Part shown: in pieces, positions 62,913-64,000 of the stretch | How positions within the stretch are numbered: position 1 is the stretch's first letter | Layout of the letters: every line of letters begins with the position of its first letter | DNA from: Hydractinia symbiolongicarpus | Lineage: Eukaryota; Cnidaria; Hydrozoa; Anthoathecata; Hydractiniidae | Assembly: GCF_029227915.1 (NCBI RefSeq) | Contig: NC_079878.1 | Span: 8,926,001 to 8,990,000, forward strand | Direction: 5' to 3' | Length of the DNA stretch: 64,000 nt | The notes under the pieces: model-generated | The model's input: only the letters and a program-made list of their open reading frames with translations | Told to the model about the DNA's origin: nothing | Databases searched by the model: none | Made by a program: the position numbers and the translations under genes

Positions 62913-63119
62913 TTGCAAAACATGGCTGATGTAAACAGACGATATTTGTTGCTGCAAAATTTGAGAGTAGTCCTAGGAATATTTTTATGGAGTAGAAATA
63001 AACAACGTTGTAGAATACGTAAGAAAAACATGTGGATGAGACGACTTTCCATAGAAAGAAGAATCAAAGGACTATACAACGTTTTGCTTATGGATTTAAT
63101 GTCGCCAGATCACGAGTAG
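62913..63119 (+). pseudogene. Truncated Harbinger transposase N-terminal fragment (68 codons)
   Basis: A short frame inside the element, 68 residues, very basic in the middle (SRNKQRCRIRKK), followed by WMRRLSIERRIKGLYNVLLM. The W-x-R-x(4)-ER-x(3)-G-x-Y spacing resembles the N-terminal part of PIF/Harbinger transposases, which is normally followed by the DDE nuclease domain. That domain is absent: the frame stops at 63119 and nothing similar follows before the right terminal repeat. It could still be translated as a small protein, but this is unproven. Confidence 0.5.
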
Positions 63120-63469
63120 TCTTTTTAAGTTTGTTTACAATGTTGTTTCTTTGTGCCTTCACAGACTCATTAATGTTATTTTGTTTTTCATCTACTACAC
63201 TTGATTGATATATATTCTGATTCTCTACATTCATTTGGCTTTGACAAAAGTTTTACACAGAAACGAGATGTTGCTAGCCATCTTGAAATGATCTAATTAA
63301 AAATTCTTTCGTAATTCATGTAGATTGCTACCTTTTGATTGGCTGTCAAGCTGAAGCGCAAAATGTAGCTCGCAAAAAGTAGAGCCTGTTCAACTTTTTT
63401 TAAATCGCCCCAGCGCATGCAAAAGCGCGAGGTCAGCGGCATTATTCTGATAATGCGCATGCGTAGATC

Positions 63470-63527
63470 AAAAGTCACGGCGCTTTTTACGACTGGGCGC
63501 AAAATGCAGTTGTATGGAAACCGGCCT
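63470..63527 (-). repeat. Right terminal inverted repeat of the Harbinger-like element
   Basis: 58 bp partner of the left terminal repeat, ending GGAAACCGGCCT, followed by the TAA duplication at 63528-63530. Confidence 0.88.
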
Positions 63528-63530
63528 TAA

Positions 63531-64000
63531 ATATAAAATTAGTAATATTAATTTCACGGGAATTACTTTAGGCGGATTTCGCGAATAGCGAATTTTTCAA
63601 TAATTTTCGCGAAATTGACAAAAACTCGCGAAAATTTAATCAATTAAGGCTGAAATCTAAATGAATAATAACATTGAAGTGTCAAACTAAAACCTTGTAT
63701 AATTTAAATATTACGTTCAGAAACCTTTTAGGTTATATTATATTTCCATATTTCGAATGGTAAAAATCGCCTTAAATCGCTAACATAAATCAAATTTAAG
63801 TGGTGCGAATTGATTTAGAGGATTGAACCGTGTTAGTACTACATTTTGAGCTATAAAGGCACGCTAGTAACAAACGCATAACTGAACATCCGTCTTACAA
63901 TCCTTTGGTATGATTTGACCTAGGTTAAATCATGACCTCCTGCGATAAAAAAATAAACACTTATTCTACCATTACCTTTTAACAAGAGTCTAGCGAACAC
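63531..64000. other. Intergenic flank with TTCGCGAA-type repeat
   Basis: No gene seen. The part 63549-63645 contains clustered TTTCGCGAA and CTCGCGAAAATT motifs similar to 62671-62740 on the other side of the Harbinger-like element. The element may have inserted near or into an older repeat. The remainder is ordinary AT-rich sequence. Confidence 0.5.

Larger units (their letters stand above)
62803..63527. mobile_element. PIF/Harbinger-like DNA transposon, non-autonomous, 725 bp
   Basis: Terminal inverted repeats of 58 bp at 62803-62860 and 63470-63527, starting AGGCCGGTTTCCATAC, differ at only four positions. They are flanked by a TAA duplication (62800-62802 and 63528-63530); the 3 bp AT-rich target duplication is typical of PIF/Harbinger elements. 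An internal imperfect palindrome (63374-63401) and a short transposase-like frame lie inside. There is no DDE catalytic region, so it cannot move on its own. Orientation is set by the internal frame only. Confidence 0.8.

Noticed and set aside
216-63502. Many minus-strand open frames of 60-170 codons
   Set aside because: They lie opposite vWA or FS exons, repeat with the array and encode no recognisable domain; they are shadows of the + strand coding sequence.
62803-63527. An active autonomous transposon
   Set aside because: No DDE transposase domain and only 725 bp; the terminal repeats have diverged.

Overview
The window is eukaryotic DNA, most likely from a cnidarian. It is AT-rich, with short GT-AG introns and exons that each carry one extracellular module. 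No prokaryotic signature was seen. The animal assignment rests on follistatin, vWA, LamG and EGF modules. Cnidaria is an inference from the module mix, the intron style and the repeat families; the species cannot be named from sequence alone.

Positions 1-62253 of the + strand belong to one enormous gene whose 5' part lies outside the window. I placed 104 coding exons by hand, from the tail of a vWA exon at 1-21 to a stop codon at 62251-62253. They sum to 44,183 coding bases and stay in frame throughout, giving about 14,726 residues in this window alone, a titin-class size for a secreted protein. The exons encode 33 ten-cysteine follistatin-type modules (FOLN plus Kazal; FS below), 64 complete vWA-like modules plus one partial, three LamG-type modules and one EGF. 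No transmembrane segment is visible at the C-terminus. The likely role is an extracellular matrix or mesoglea scaffold; no orthologue is recognised.

Layout. 1-9322: five diverged FS-vWA-vWA units. 9459-51945: eight tandem copies of a nine-exon higher-order repeat of about 5.3 kb, in the order FS-alpha, vWA1, vWA2, FS-beta, vWA3, vWA4, FS-gamma, vWA5, vWA6. 52059-56794: three further diverged units, the last with only one vWA. 56884-62253: a different C-terminal part, LamG-like, FS, LamG, EGF, LamG and a final vWA, whose FS-LamG-EGF-LamG stretch recalls agrin. All inter-module introns are phase 1, so every module exon or group of exons can be duplicated without shifting the frame. Phase 2 introns occur only inside the LamG modules.

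Downstream, 62254-62802 holds the presumed 3' UTR with AATAAA at 62787-62792. Immediately after it is a 725 bp PIF/Harbinger-like element (62803-63527) with 58 bp terminal inverted repeats and TAA target duplications. The last 470 bases hold no gene that I can support. Introns contain a reverse-oriented tRNA-type SINE, an unclassified dispersed repeat, a TTTG microsatellite and hairpin sequences.

The most interesting points are the hierarchical tandem repeat with signs of ongoing gene conversion, one module that is out of register, two precise intron losses, and the strict pairing of an Asp-bearing vWA with an Asp-less vWA along the chain.
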